DNA of 49,204 bases from DATJGF01 sp035495315 (GTDB taxonomy: Bacteria > Verrucomicrobiota > Verrucomicrobiia > Limisphaerales > UBA8199). A program made the position numbers and the translations under genes. Below, piece after piece: positions 24,388-32,785 of this stretch. The notes beneath the pieces were generated by a model, which worked only from the letters and a program-made list of their open reading frames with translations, ran no database searches and was not told the DNA's origin. Position 1 is the stretch's first letter, and each line of letters begins with the position of its first letter. The stretch spans positions 1 through 49,204 of the forward strand of contig DATJGF010000059.1 in NCBI GenBank assembly GCA_035495315.1, given 5' to 3'.

Positions 24388-27300
24388 ATGATCAGAAACC
24401 GCTCCCACTCTTGGTTTGCAGCCTTTCTTTTCTGTCTTTGTTTTTCACTTCTATGGGTATTGTTCCCGAGTGGACGCGCGGCCGAACTCCGCCCGCCCGG
24501 GTTTCGACCGCTGCCCTTGGGTGTTCATGCACTTATTGGCGGCAAAGTCATTCCCAAGCCCGGTGAAGTGGTGGATGGAGGAACCATCGTAATTCGAGAC
24601 GGGCTGATTGAGGCAGTTAGCACTAACCTAACGCCTCCTGCCGACGCTCGCATTTGGGACATGAACGGCAAAACGATTTATGCCGGATTCATCGATCCTT
24701 ACCTGGTGCTTGACGGCGGTAATCCGCGCATATCGACCTCTGACGCCGAACCTGACCGGTCGAACCTTACCGCTGCCGGAACGAAGTTCTACGGTGTAGC
24801 GGGCTCACAGAGCGATATGGGGAAGGCTGGACCCGGATATGAAATTGCACGAATCACGCCCGAATACCGGGCGGGTCGCAATTATTCCCCCAAGGAAAAG
24901 GCATTGAAGCCGTTGCGGGAAATCGGTTTTACGGCGGGTGTCGTCGTCCCCGAAAAAGGCATCATCCGTGGCACGAGCGCGTTGGTCGCTCTGAGCGAGG
25001 AGAATCCGAACGAGGTGATCATTCGCTCGGATGTGTTTCAGCATATTGGTTTCGAAACACGCCAGGCCGATGACCGGGGTTATCCTAGCTCGCTTATGGG
25101 CGTGATTGCCTCGGTGCGCCAGAGCTTTTTTGATGCTCAGCATTATGCGCTGGATCAGACAGATTATCAAAAACATCCCCAGGGCCGCAAACGTTCTGAG
25201 TTCGATCCGGCTTTGGAAGCCTTGCAATCGGTTGTCGAAAAAAGGATGCGAGTCGTTTTCGAGCCAGGCAGCGCCTTGATGGTGGACCGCGCCGCGCGCG
25301 TTGCTGCCGAATTGGGCATTGATTTCCTGGAGGTATCCAGCGGGCAGGAATGGCGCAGGCCCGATCTGGCCAAAGCGGCGCGAACCAGCTTTATTGTGCC
25401 GTTGGATTTTCCGACGTTGCCGAAACTCCCAAATGAGGATGACTGGGAACAGGTGCAACTGGACACATTGCGAGCTTGGGATTGGGCGGCCGAAAATCCG
25501 GCGCTGCTGCGGCAGCAGGACCTTGAGATTGCGCTCACCACTTATGGGCTAAGCGATAAGAAAAAATTCCGCGAGAACCTGCAGTTGGCAGTCGATCGCG
25601 GTCTCTCAGAAAAGGATGCCCTTGCCGGATTGACAACCGTGCCCGCCAAATTGTGCGGCGCAGAAAACCTTCTTGGAACCATCGAGACCGGGAAGCTGGC
25701 CAACTTGACGATTGTCGACGGTACCAACTACTTCAACCCGGAAAACAAAGTCGCGGCAGTTTGGATCGATGGCCGCGTGTATGAGGCGCCAAGCGAAGAG
25801 CCCAAGGCAGAAAAAAGCAAACCCGATAAAGTAGCCGCGGCGGAGCAAACGCCATCCAAACCGAAGGAAGAACCTGAAAAGCATGCCAAACCGCCTGAGG
25901 TTGCAGCCAACGAGCAGAAACCCGATGACAAGGTCTCCGAGGATAAAACAGAGAAGAAGGAGAAAGATAAGGACAAATCCAAGGACCGGGCGCGCGAACT
26001 GAAGAAAAAGCGAGTCGCCCGAGCACCGCTTACCGATCGTGGGCCGCTCGCCGAACCGCCCGCTGTCCTGATTCAAGGCGCCACCCTATGGACGTGCGGG
26101 CCTCAGGGGCGTCTGGAGCAAAGCGACCTACTGGTTGTCGGTGGAAAAATCAAAGCCGTAGGCAAAGATCTTTCCGGTCGCTCAGATTTTGCCGGCCCCC
26201 CGCTGATCATTGACGGGCGCGGTCTGCATGTCACCCCAGGCTTAATCGATTGTCATAGCCACACTGCCATTCTCGACGGAGTAAATGAAGCGACATTGCC
26301 TTCAACAGCGATGGTGCGCATCCGGGATGTTGTCAATTCCGAGACGGACAATCTCTATGAGCAATTGGCGGGCGGTGTTACCACCGTCAACCTGCTCCAT
26401 GGTTCGGCCAACCCGATTGGCGGCCAGAATTGTGTGATCAAGCTTCGCGATGGCGCCAGCCCCGAGGGCCTGATTTTCGCCGATGCTCCAGCAGGCATTA
26501 AGTTTGCCCTGGGTGAGAATGTCAAGCAGTCGAACTGGGGTGGAAGAAATACAACCCGTTTCCCTCAAACGCGGATGGGGGTACAAACCTTCATCGCCAA
26601 CCGCTTCACCGCTGCCCAGGAGTACCTCAAGAGTTTGCAGCAGGCGGGGCAATCAGAAGGTTCCTCTCCGCGGGGCCCAATCACAAACGTTCCGCCACGT
26701 CGCAACCTGGAACTGGAAGCGATTGGCGAGATCATCCAGGGCAAACGCTGGATTCATTGCCACTCCTATCGGCAGGACGAAATTTTGATGTTGATTCGAT
26801 TGATGGAAGGTTTCGGCGTAAAGATCGCGACGTTTCAGCACGTCCTTGAGGGCTACAAGGTTGCCGATGAAATCGCCCGCCACGGCGCCGGTGGCTCAAC
26901 CTTTTCCGATTGGTGGGCGTACAAATTCGAAGTCTACGACGCGATTCCCTACAATGGCAGCCTGATGCGCGACCGCGGCGTTGTCGTCTCGTTCAACTCC
27001 GATGACTCGGAGTTGGCACGTCGGCTCTATATGGAAGCCGCCAAAGCCGTCAAATACGGCGGCACGCTGGAGGTGGAAGCCCTTAAGTTCGTCACTTTCA
27101 ACCCGGCCGTGCAGTTGCATATCGATTCTCACGTCGGCTCGCTTGAACCGGGCAAAGATGGCGATTTTGCGATTTGGTCGAAGTCACCACTCGATTCAGG
27201 CACCGTTTGTCAGCAAACCTGGATAGAAGGTAGAAAATATTTTGATCGAGCCCTTAATGCGGAGCGCGCCGGGCGTCTGCAAAAGGAACGAGACGACCTT

Positions 27301-27447
27301 ATTGCCAAAGCCAAACAGATCGCGAAGCCCGAAGTCGGCGGAGATTCCGCAGCTGACAAGGACTCTAAAGGAGCTCAGCAATTTTTCCGGCTTTCCCTCG
27401 AGCATGAGTTCGATGGAAAGAGCCGCGGTTGTCTTGATGAAGAATGA
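24388..27447 (+). CDS. Exported double amidohydrolase-family protein
   Basis: This is a 1019-residue protein with a signal sequence and two amidohydrolase-type modules joined by a Lys/Glu/Pro-rich linker (about 468-545). The C-terminal module looks catalytic: HxH motif LIDCHSHTAI (H623, H625), histidines in HCHSYRQDE (H790/H792) and in TFQHVLEGY, and the aspartate in FNSDDSE (D872). The N-terminal module has GFIDPYL at 100-106, where the metal-binding HxH should be, so it is probably inactive. The family includes imidazolonepropionase-, dipeptidase- and hydantoinase-like enzymes; the substrate is unknown. It converges on the POT transporter gene with no gap (TGA|TCA). Confidence 0.85.
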   Translation: MIRNRSHSWFAAFLFCLCFSLLWVLFPSGRAAELRPPGFRPLPLGVHALIGGKVIPKPGEVVDGGTIVIRDGLIEAVSTNLTPPADARIWDMNGKTIYAGFIDPYLVLDGGNPRISTSDAEPDRSNLTAAGTKFYGVAGSQSDMGKAGPGYEIARITPEYRAGRNYSPKEKALKPLREIGFTAGVVVPEKGIIRGTSALVALSEENPNEVIIRSDVFQHIGFETRQADDRGYPSSLMGVIASVRQSFFDAQHYALDQTDYQKHPQGRKRSEFDPALEALQSVVEKRMRVVFEPGSALMVDRAARVAAELGIDFLEVSSGQEWRRPDLAKAARTSFIVPLDFPTLPKLPNEDDWEQVQLDTLRAWDWAAENPALLRQQDLEIALTTYGLSDKKKFRENLQLAVDRGLSEKDALAGLTTVPAKLCGAENLLGTIETGKLANLTIVDGTNYFNPENKVAAVWIDGRVYEAPSEEPKAEKSKPDKVAAAEQTPSKPKEEPEKHAKPPEVAANEQKPDDKVSEDKTEKKEKDKDKSKDRARELKKKRVARAPLTDRGPLAEPPAVLIQGATLWTCGPQGRLEQSDLLVVGGKIKAVGKDLSGRSDFAGPPLIIDGRGLHVTPGLIDCHSHTAILDGVNEATLPSTAMVRIRDVVNSETDNLYEQLAGGVTTVNLLHGSANPIGGQNCVIKLRDGASPEGLIFADAPAGIKFALGENVKQSNWGGRNTTRFPQTRMGVQTFIANRFTAAQEYLKSLQQAGQSEGSSPRGPITNVPPRRNLELEAIGEIIQGKRWIHCHSYRQDEILMLIRLMEGFGVKIATFQHVLEGYKVADEIARHGAGGSTFSDWWAYKFEVYDAIPYNGSLMRDRGVVVSFNSDDSELARRLYMEAAKAVKYGGTLEVEALKFVTFNPAVQLHIDSHVGSLEPGKDGDFAIWSKSPLDSGTVCQQTWIEGRKYFDRALNAERAGRLQKERDDLIAKAKQIAKPEVGGDSAADKDSKGAQQFFRLSLEHEFDGKSRGCLDEE

Positions 27448-28758
27448 TCAGACGGTTTGTTCGCGGAAATCACCCGCTGCTTTCCTGAAGATCGCGAAGG
27501 CGAGAACAGCCAACAAGACATGAGCCGCCATCACAAACCAAACCCGTTCGGGTGAACCGGCGCTGTTAAAGTGACCGTAGAGGCTCGTATAAATGAAACC
27601 GCTGGTGAATCCCCCAATCATCACGGCCAGGAAGTTGGACCCCATATAAAGCCCCGCTTTTTCCTTCGGTGCTATCCAGGTGATGTATTCCTGAATGCGG
27701 GGTGAAGTAATCATTTCTCCGACACCGAAAAGAAAAATACCCAAAAAGACCAGCGTTGGGGTGGTGATTTTCGCAAGCCCGAGCACGGCTAACCCAGCCG
27801 CCATGATCACGAGCCCGATCATGAACGAAGGCAAGGCGCTCCTCCGCTCGAATACTCGCGAAACAGCTAACTGGAAAATCATGATGATATAGCCCGTGTG
27901 CGAGATAGTTTCCCCCAAAATTCGTCGCGTGCCGTCTTTGCCGGGTTCCGACAGAAAATCGGCGAAAGCTGCTCCAAACACGGATCGTAAGCTTTGATAC
28001 AGCGCGGCGGTGTCGAGGTTGGAATCGACATAAAGCGCACAGAGATTGAAGAAGGCCCAGAACGGCAACCAAAAGAAGATTCCGAGAAGCACGAGAAAAA
28101 CCAGGAACTTCACATCGGCTAACGCGGTGCCGATATCGCGAAACTTTTTTGCCAAGGTTTGTCCTTCGATCTCTCGCGGTGGTTCCTTGTAGAACAGCAC
28201 CGTAATCACCAGCATCAGGCCGATGGCAATCGCGGCCGCTAAAAACGCGTAATTCCAGGAAATCGCCCGCAGTTTGCCGGCGACGATCGGTCCAAAAGAA
28301 CCGCCGATATTCACCATGGCGTAAAAAATGCCGAATCCCAGAGTCTTGTTGGTGCCGTCGGTAGTGACTCGAACGGTCGCGGCAATCAGCGGCTTAAAAA
28401 TGCCTGCTGCCAACCCAATGCTCAGCATTGTCAGCGCAATGCCGGAAAAAGATTTGGTCAACATCAGCAGCAGGATCGAGGGCAAATACGCGAGGTAGGA
28501 GATGATCAGCACCTTCTTGAAACCAAACCGATCCGCAAAAGTCCCCGACACTAGCGGAATCGCATAGGATAGCAGCAGAAACAAGCTTTGCACTATCCCC
28601 AACTGCTCCTTGGAATAACCCAGGTGCGTCATGTAAATGCCGAACCCGAAGTAAATACCGTAGTAGGCGAAGCGCTCGAGTATCTCAATGAAGTTGGCGA
28701 CCCAAAAGACAGGCGGAAATGGCGTTCGCCTCGACCCTTCTCCGATTTGATTAGTCAT
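27448..28758 (-). CDS. POT-like peptide/MFS transporter
   Basis: This is an inner-membrane transporter of 436 residues with 12 predicted helices. The N-terminal motif FIEILERFAYYGIYFG matches the ExxERFxYYG signature of proton-dependent oligopeptide (POT/PTR2) transporters, and GTFADRFGFKKVL is the MFS loop 2-3 motif. POT members take up di- and tripeptides with protons. The start is the ATG at 28758 (MTNQIGEG); an earlier in-frame codon at 28797 adds a polar stretch. It sits between two amidohydrolase-family genes, convergent with one and divergent from the other, which fits import of peptide-like products released outside the cytoplasm (inference). Confidence 0.85.
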   Translation of the reverse strand: MTNQIGEGSRRTPFPPVFWVANFIEILERFAYYGIYFGFGIYMTHLGYSKEQLGIVQSLFLLLSYAIPLVSGTFADRFGFKKVLIISYLAYLPSILLLMLTKSFSGIALTMLSIGLAAGIFKPLIAATVRVTTDGTNKTLGFGIFYAMVNIGGSFGPIVAGKLRAISWNYAFLAAAIAIGLMLVITVLFYKEPPREIEGQTLAKKFRDIGTALADVKFLVFLVLLGIFFWLPFWAFFNLCALYVDSNLDTAALYQSLRSVFGAAFADFLSEPGKDGTRRILGETISHTGYIIMIFQLAVSRVFERRSALPSFMIGLVIMAAGLAVLGLAKITTPTLVFLGIFLFGVGEMITSPRIQEYITWIAPKEKAGLYMGSNFLAVMIGGFTSGFIYTSLYGHFNSAGSPERVWFVMAAHVLLAVLAFAIFRKAAGDFREQTV

Positions 28759-28862
28759 AGCGTTATCCCGACTGGCCCTTTGAAGATGGGTTACCAAGGA
28801 AGCAGCGACAAGGTTTAATCGGGGACTTGCACAGGTTTGTGCGAAAATGGTAGCCAGAGCGG

Positions 28863-30233
28863 ATGAATTTCGAGCTTCACCAGGCTAGTGCATTCGAATG
28901 GCAGCGCTCGGGTCGCTTGAAGTTAGCCGCCTCCCAGCTCTTGCCTCTTGCCTTGGGACTGTTGTGCAGCCTTTCGTCGGCTGTTGGCCAGAGCCTGCTC
29001 CTCTCGGGCGCTACGGTTCATACCGTCACCGGTGAAACTCTTTCCCCAGGCCAGGTTCTCATCCAGAACGGAAAAATTGCGGCGGTCGGAACGACGGTGC
29101 CGAATAACGGCGTCACCCCGCTGGATCTCACGGGTCAGCATCTTTACCCGGGAATCATTTCACTCGATTGTGCCCTTGGGTTGATCGAAATCGAAGCCGT
29201 TCGCGCTACCGCCGATGCCAAGGAGGTCGGTGACTATACGCCCGATGTGGAATCCTGGATCGCTATTAACCCCGATTCCGAACTGCTGCCGGTGGCCCGA
29301 GCCAACGGTATCGCATATTTCGAACCGGTGCCGACGGGTGGGATTGTCTCCGGTCAATCGGGTCTGCTGACGATCGCGGGTTGGACCGCGGAAGCAATGG
29401 CAATTAGGAAACCTGTAGCGCTCCACCTGTTTTGGCCGACCATGGAGTTGAATACAACTCCACCGGAAAAGGTTCCTGGCAAAAACAAACCGAAAGCGTT
29501 GGAAGAGCAATCCAAAGAACGCCGCGAAGCGCTGCGTTCGATGATGGATTTCTTTGCTGAAGCGGCCGCGTACGCCAAGGCCCGCTCAGCCGCCGAAAAG
29601 CAGAATGCGCCCGCGCCGGAGACGGTTCCAGCCTGGGAAGCAATGCTCCCTTATATCCGCGGAGACTTGCCGATCACCATCCATGCCGACGAAATCCGCC
29701 AAATCAAGAGCGCTGTCACGTGGGCCAGCACGAACCACTACAAAATCATTTTGGCTGGCGCGCGCGACGCCTGGAAAGTCCCGGAACTGCTGGCGAGTAA
29801 TCACGTTTCCGTCATTTACGAGCACACTTTCACGCAGCCGGTGCGGGAAAGCGATTCGTATGATGTCCAATTCACTGCCCCAGCATTACTGCATAAGGCC
29901 GGAATGGATGTTTCGTTTGCCATTGGTTTAAGGCCGTTCGATGCCCCTACAGTCCGCAACTTGCCTTACGCGGCCGCGCAAGCGGTCGCTTTTGGATTGC
30001 CGGAAGATGAAGCCGTCAAAGGCCTAACGCTTTATCCAGCACGGCTGGCAGGGGTAGCGGACCGCCTCGGTTCAATTGACGTTGGCAAAGAGGCGACGCT
30101 TTTCTCATCGGACGGCAGCATTCTCGATATCCGCGCCAACGTGAAACACATGTGGATCGCCGGCAAGGAAGTCAGCCTGGACAATCGGCACACGCGGTTA
30201 TACGAGAAGTATAAGAACAGACCCAAGAGCTGA
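28863..30233 (+). CDS. Exported amidohydrolase-like protein lacking the HxH site
   Basis: This is a 456-residue protein related to the N-terminal module of the 1019-residue protein upstream. After a hydrophobic signal segment (about 20-42) comes the small beta-domain (GATVHTVTGETLSPGQVLI) and the barrel. At the expected metal site it reads LYPGIISLDCALGLIEIE, without histidines. The following segment EAVRATADAKEVGDYTPDV is highly typical of a widespread uncharacterised amidohydrolase-like group. C-terminal VGKEATLFSSDG is the usual end of these enzymes. The annotated ATG at 28863 gives an unusually long N-region; a downstream start near 28917 is possible. It may be a regulatory or structural partner rather than an enzyme. 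Confidence 0.8.
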   Translation: MNFELHQASAFEWQRSGRLKLAASQLLPLALGLLCSLSSAVGQSLLLSGATVHTVTGETLSPGQVLIQNGKIAAVGTTVPNNGVTPLDLTGQHLYPGIISLDCALGLIEIEAVRATADAKEVGDYTPDVESWIAINPDSELLPVARANGIAYFEPVPTGGIVSGQSGLLTIAGWTAEAMAIRKPVALHLFWPTMELNTTPPEKVPGKNKPKALEEQSKERREALRSMMDFFAEAAAYAKARSAAEKQNAPAPETVPAWEAMLPYIRGDLPITIHADEIRQIKSAVTWASTNHYKIILAGARDAWKVPELLASNHVSVIYEHTFTQPVRESDSYDVQFTAPALLHKAGMDVSFAIGLRPFDAPTVRNLPYAAAQAVAFGLPEDEAVKGLTLYPARLAGVADRLGSIDVGKEATLFSSDGSILDIRANVKHMWIAGKEVSLDNRHTRLYEKYKNRPKS

Positions 30234-30239
30234 TGCTGA

Positions 30240-30262
30240 AGCGTTAAAGCGTGAAACGTTAG
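30240..30262. repeat. GTTAAAGCG-type repeat fragment
   Basis: The sequence AGCGTTAAAGCGTGAAACGTT lies immediately after the amidohydrolase-like gene. The same unit, in the opposite orientation, makes up the tract at 32702-32748 (TTTTAACGCTTTAACC). It is a short degenerate member of a dispersed repeat. No gene is seen in 30263-30401. Confidence 0.4.
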
Positions 30263-30401
30263 CACGGCTACGATCTCGAGTCGGAGTCCGTTCAAAAAGG
30301 TTCCGCCACAAGGGCCTGTGGACCTATAAACGCAGCTAACATGAACCGAGATTGTAGAGCTAAAGTCCCGCCCACCAACCCTGACCGCGACGCTTCCTAT
30401 C

Positions 30402-30956
30402 CTACCCGGTTACGCGCGCGTTTGCGCGTTTGATCATGAACAGAACACTGATTAGAACACCGGCAGCAATAGTGGACGGTTCGGGTATGGTTGTAATCTG
30501 AAAGCTTTTGAGACCTAGCAAATAAGTGCCCCCCCCAGGAGGCAAGTCGGGCGTCACCAAGAACATGTTGGAAAATCCAAATTGTCCGCCGCTGTCTCTT
30601 GCTTGAGTATAGGTTGCGCCAAGATCTGTATCCCATACTCGAACTTGTCCCAAAATCGGAACGTTTCCCGGCGTCGGTAAGGTTTTCAAACCTCCGTTAA
30701 AGTAACCTCCGCCATTGCCGTTTACCGGCAAAAATACTTGGTTGAATCCGGCTGCAATCAGTTGGTCCATGCTTGCGCTTGTATCACTGCTCCAAAAGAA
30801 ATCGGCCACGAACGAACTCGGTCCCGAGATTCTAGTACCTGCCGCATCGAAGATCGGGGCATCCAAATTTAACCCAGCATTGGCAAACACAATTGTCCCC
30901 TGTCCATAGCAGGGCGCAATTGCTGTGGAAAACAGAAGCATAATCAGACTTTTCAT
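30402..30956 (-). CDS. PEP-CTERM sorting-signal secreted protein
   Basis: This is a 184-residue exported protein: signal peptide MKSLIMLLFSTAIAPCYGQG, a glycine/asparagine-rich beta-type body, and a C-terminal IPEPSTIAAGVLISVLFMI helix followed by basic KRANAR. That tripartite tail is the PEP-CTERM signal cleaved by exosortase, which hands proteins to the cell surface or extracellular matrix. No exosortase gene is in the window. The body motif GTIVFANAGLNLDAPIFDAAG is common in verrucomicrobial PEP-CTERM proteins. This stretch and the next gene look more AT-rich than neighbouring genes. Body function is unknown. Confidence 0.88.
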   Translation of the reverse strand: MKSLIMLLFSTAIAPCYGQGTIVFANAGLNLDAPIFDAAGTRISGPSSFVADFFWSSDTSASMDQLIAAGFNQVFLPVNGNGGGYFNGGLKTLPTPGNVPILGQVRVWDTDLGATYTQARDSGGQFGFSNMFLVTPDLPPGGGTYLLGLKSFQITTIPEPSTIAAGVLISVLFMIKRANARVTG

Positions 30957-30972
30957 AAAACACTTTAGATGT

Positions 30973-31239
30973 TCAAGGATTGCGTTGCAGTTCTACGATC
31001 CAAGTTGACCAATTAGCACCCCATTGCGGTTGGGTCGCAGCGTATTGTTGCACAGTCCAAAAGCTCCAGTCATCGTTCGGATCAAGTGAGGTGAACGAAT
31101 GATCGCCCCAACGGTCAGACTTTGCATAGTTCGCACTCCCTGAATGAATTGTAATCGGTTTGGGAGATGTACTGCTACCGCCCAAAATCCAACTGTAGTA
31201 AGCGCTAGCAAATATTATTAGAATCTTCACAGGCTCCAT
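30973..31239 (-). CDS. Small protein, probable fragment of a larger secreted protein
   Basis: This is an 88-residue open frame 16 bp upstream of the PEP-CTERM gene on the same strand. Residues about 42-85 (DRWGDHSFTSLDPNDDWSFW and TWIVEL) match a module that I know as the C-terminal part of much longer extracellular proteins (RWGDYSxTSVDPxDxxxFW...WGTW). Here it follows only a short hydrophobic start. The simplest reading is a decayed remnant. A genuine short secreted domain is possible. The AT-rich sequence upstream (31200-31300) could hold a promoter. Confidence 0.5.
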   Translation of the reverse strand: MEPVKILIIFASAYYSWILGGSSTSPKPITIHSGSANYAKSDRWGDHSFTSLDPNDDWSFWTVQQYAATQPQWGANWSTWIVELQRNP

Positions 31240-31382
31240 GATAATCCGAACATATATTCTAATATAGACAGTCCGAGCTTGCCCCGGTCACATTCATTGT
31301 CAACCAAATAAATTAAGGGGGTTAACTCACGCTTTAAGATTGAAACCTGGCGCGAACAAGTCATTATTAACGTTGAACTCGT

Positions 31383-32186
31383 ATGCGTACGCGATTTCAC
31401 AAGGTGTTTAGTTTAGCCCTGTTGAACCTGCTGGCGCTCGCGCTTTACGCTCAGCCAAAGCCGCTCACCAATGTCCATGCCCACAACGACTACGAACATG
31501 CGCGTCCGCTGTTTGACGCGCTCGACCATGGGTTCTGCAGTGTCGAGGCGGATATTTACCTCGTTGAGGGACAGTTGCTGGTTGCCCATAACCGATCGGA
31601 GGTTAAGCCGAACCGCACTTTACAGGTGCTTTATCTGGATCCGCTTCGCGAGCGCGTTCGGAAGAATAACGGGCGTGTTTACCCCAATGGGCCTGAGGTT
31701 ACACTCCTGATTGACCTCAAATCGAGCTGGCAAACTATCTACCCCGTGTTGCGTGAGGTCCTGAAACAATACTCAGATCTCTTGTCGACTTTCGAGTCAG
31801 ACCAGAAAAAGACCAACGCGGTAGTAGCAGTGATCACAGGAGACCGGTCCAGGGATATGTTCGCGGGCGAGTCAATCCGCTACGCGGCGTTTGACGGCGA
31901 CCTCACGGATCTCGATTCCAATGTGCCCGCTAATCTCATTCCGTGGATTAGCAGCAACTGGTCTGCGAGTTTCAAATGGCGGGCAAAAGGAGACCTTCCT
32001 GAAGAGGAGCGTACTAAACTAAAGGAGATCGTTTCCAAAGCACACCAGCATGGCCGCCGCGTTCGGTTTTGGGGCGCCCCGGATAACGCGGTTTTCTGGC
32101 GCGAAATTCTTGCCAATGGAGTTGATTTGATAAATACAGACGATTTAGAGGGTGCACAAAAGTTTATAACCAATTCAGGCTTATGA
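31383..32186 (+). CDS. Exported GDPD/PI-PLC-like phosphodiesterase
   Basis: This is a 267-residue protein with a signal peptide (MRTRFHKVFSLALLNLLALALYA). The barrel begins NVHAHNDYEHARPLFDALDHG, then SVEADIYLVEGQLLVAH: the two histidines and the Glu/Asp pair form the Ca2+-binding catalytic site of the glycerophosphodiester phosphodiesterase/PI-PLC superfamily (AIM6-like branch). VTLLIDLKSS and the late GVDLINTDDLEGAQ are also typical. It probably cleaves phosphodiester bonds of lipid head groups outside the cytoplasm. It overlaps the next gene by four bases (ATGA). Confidence 0.87.
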   Translation: MRTRFHKVFSLALLNLLALALYAQPKPLTNVHAHNDYEHARPLFDALDHGFCSVEADIYLVEGQLLVAHNRSEVKPNRTLQVLYLDPLRERVRKNNGRVYPNGPEVTLLIDLKSSWQTIYPVLREVLKQYSDLLSTFESDQKKTNAVVAVITGDRSRDMFAGESIRYAAFDGDLTDLDSNVPANLIPWISSNWSASFKWRAKGDLPEEERTKLKEIVSKAHQHGRRVRFWGAPDNAVFWREILANGVDLINTDDLEGAQKFITNSGL

Positions 32187-32629
32187 AATGTCCAGCGTGT
32201 TTCAACGCGTTAAAGGAAATTCAGGTTGGGAATTTGAAAGTTGATGCCTGCCAGGGTGGGTGCGGCGGCATTTGGTTTGATGCGTTCGAATTGGACCGAG
32301 TCGATGAGGAAAATGAGGCGGCCGGCGAACCGTTACTTCATCTTCGGCGAGACGATCAAATCGTCGTCGATACGAGTCGCAAACGTGAGTGCCCGCGCTG
32401 CGGCGGGATCAAGCTACATCGGCATTTCTTTAGCGCTAAACGCCGGATCGAGGTCGATCAATGCCCCAACTGCGGGGGATACTGGCTCGACGCAGCTGAA
32501 CTCGAACAAATCCGCGCCGAGCGGGCCGAAACGATGCGCACGGAGGAAATCCGGGGTGGCGCCTCGCTGTCGGCGGCCGATCTGCGGTATCTCTACAGTT
32601 TGCGCTCTGCGAAAGGGGGGCAAGCCTAA
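32183..32629 (+). CDS. Zinc-ribbon protein (zf-TFIIB type)
   Basis: This is a 148-residue cytoplasmic protein with two copies of the zf-TFIIB ribbon. The first is CPACFNAL...CQGGCGGIWFDAFEL, the second CPRCGG...CPNCGGYWLDAAEL, each with paired cysteines that bind zinc and the W-x-D-x-x-E-L tail that marks the family. A charged helix and a short LSAADLRYLYSL helix end it. Function of this family is unknown. It is translationally coupled to the phosphodiesterase gene through ATGA, although the two proteins work in different compartments. Confidence 0.85.
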   Translation: MKCPACFNALKEIQVGNLKVDACQGGCGGIWFDAFELDRVDEENEAAGEPLLHLRRDDQIVVDTSRKRECPRCGGIKLHRHFFSAKRRIEVDQCPNCGGYWLDAAELEQIRAERAETMRTEEIRGGASLSAADLRYLYSLRSAKGGQA

Positions 32630-32701
32630 GAGTTGCCGACTGGGCCCTGTTCCGGTGCCAAGATGTGAGATTAGATTAACAGCCCGAGGAGCACCGGCAC
32701 T

Positions 32702-32748
32702 CGTTTTAACGCTTTAACCTTTTAACGTTCTAGGACGTGGGCGTTAAA
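32702..32748. repeat. Phased TTTTAACG repeat with inverted arm
   Basis: The tract CGTTTTAACGCTTTAACC continues TTTTAACGTTC, an 8-base period, and TTTAACGC (32705-32712) pairs perfectly with GCGTTAAA (32741-32748). It lies in the gap before the spermidine synthase-like gene. A related fragment is at 30240-30262. Confidence 0.5.
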
Positions 32749-32785
32749 GATTGCCCCGCTTTACTGGCTCGCGTAAGAACATACG

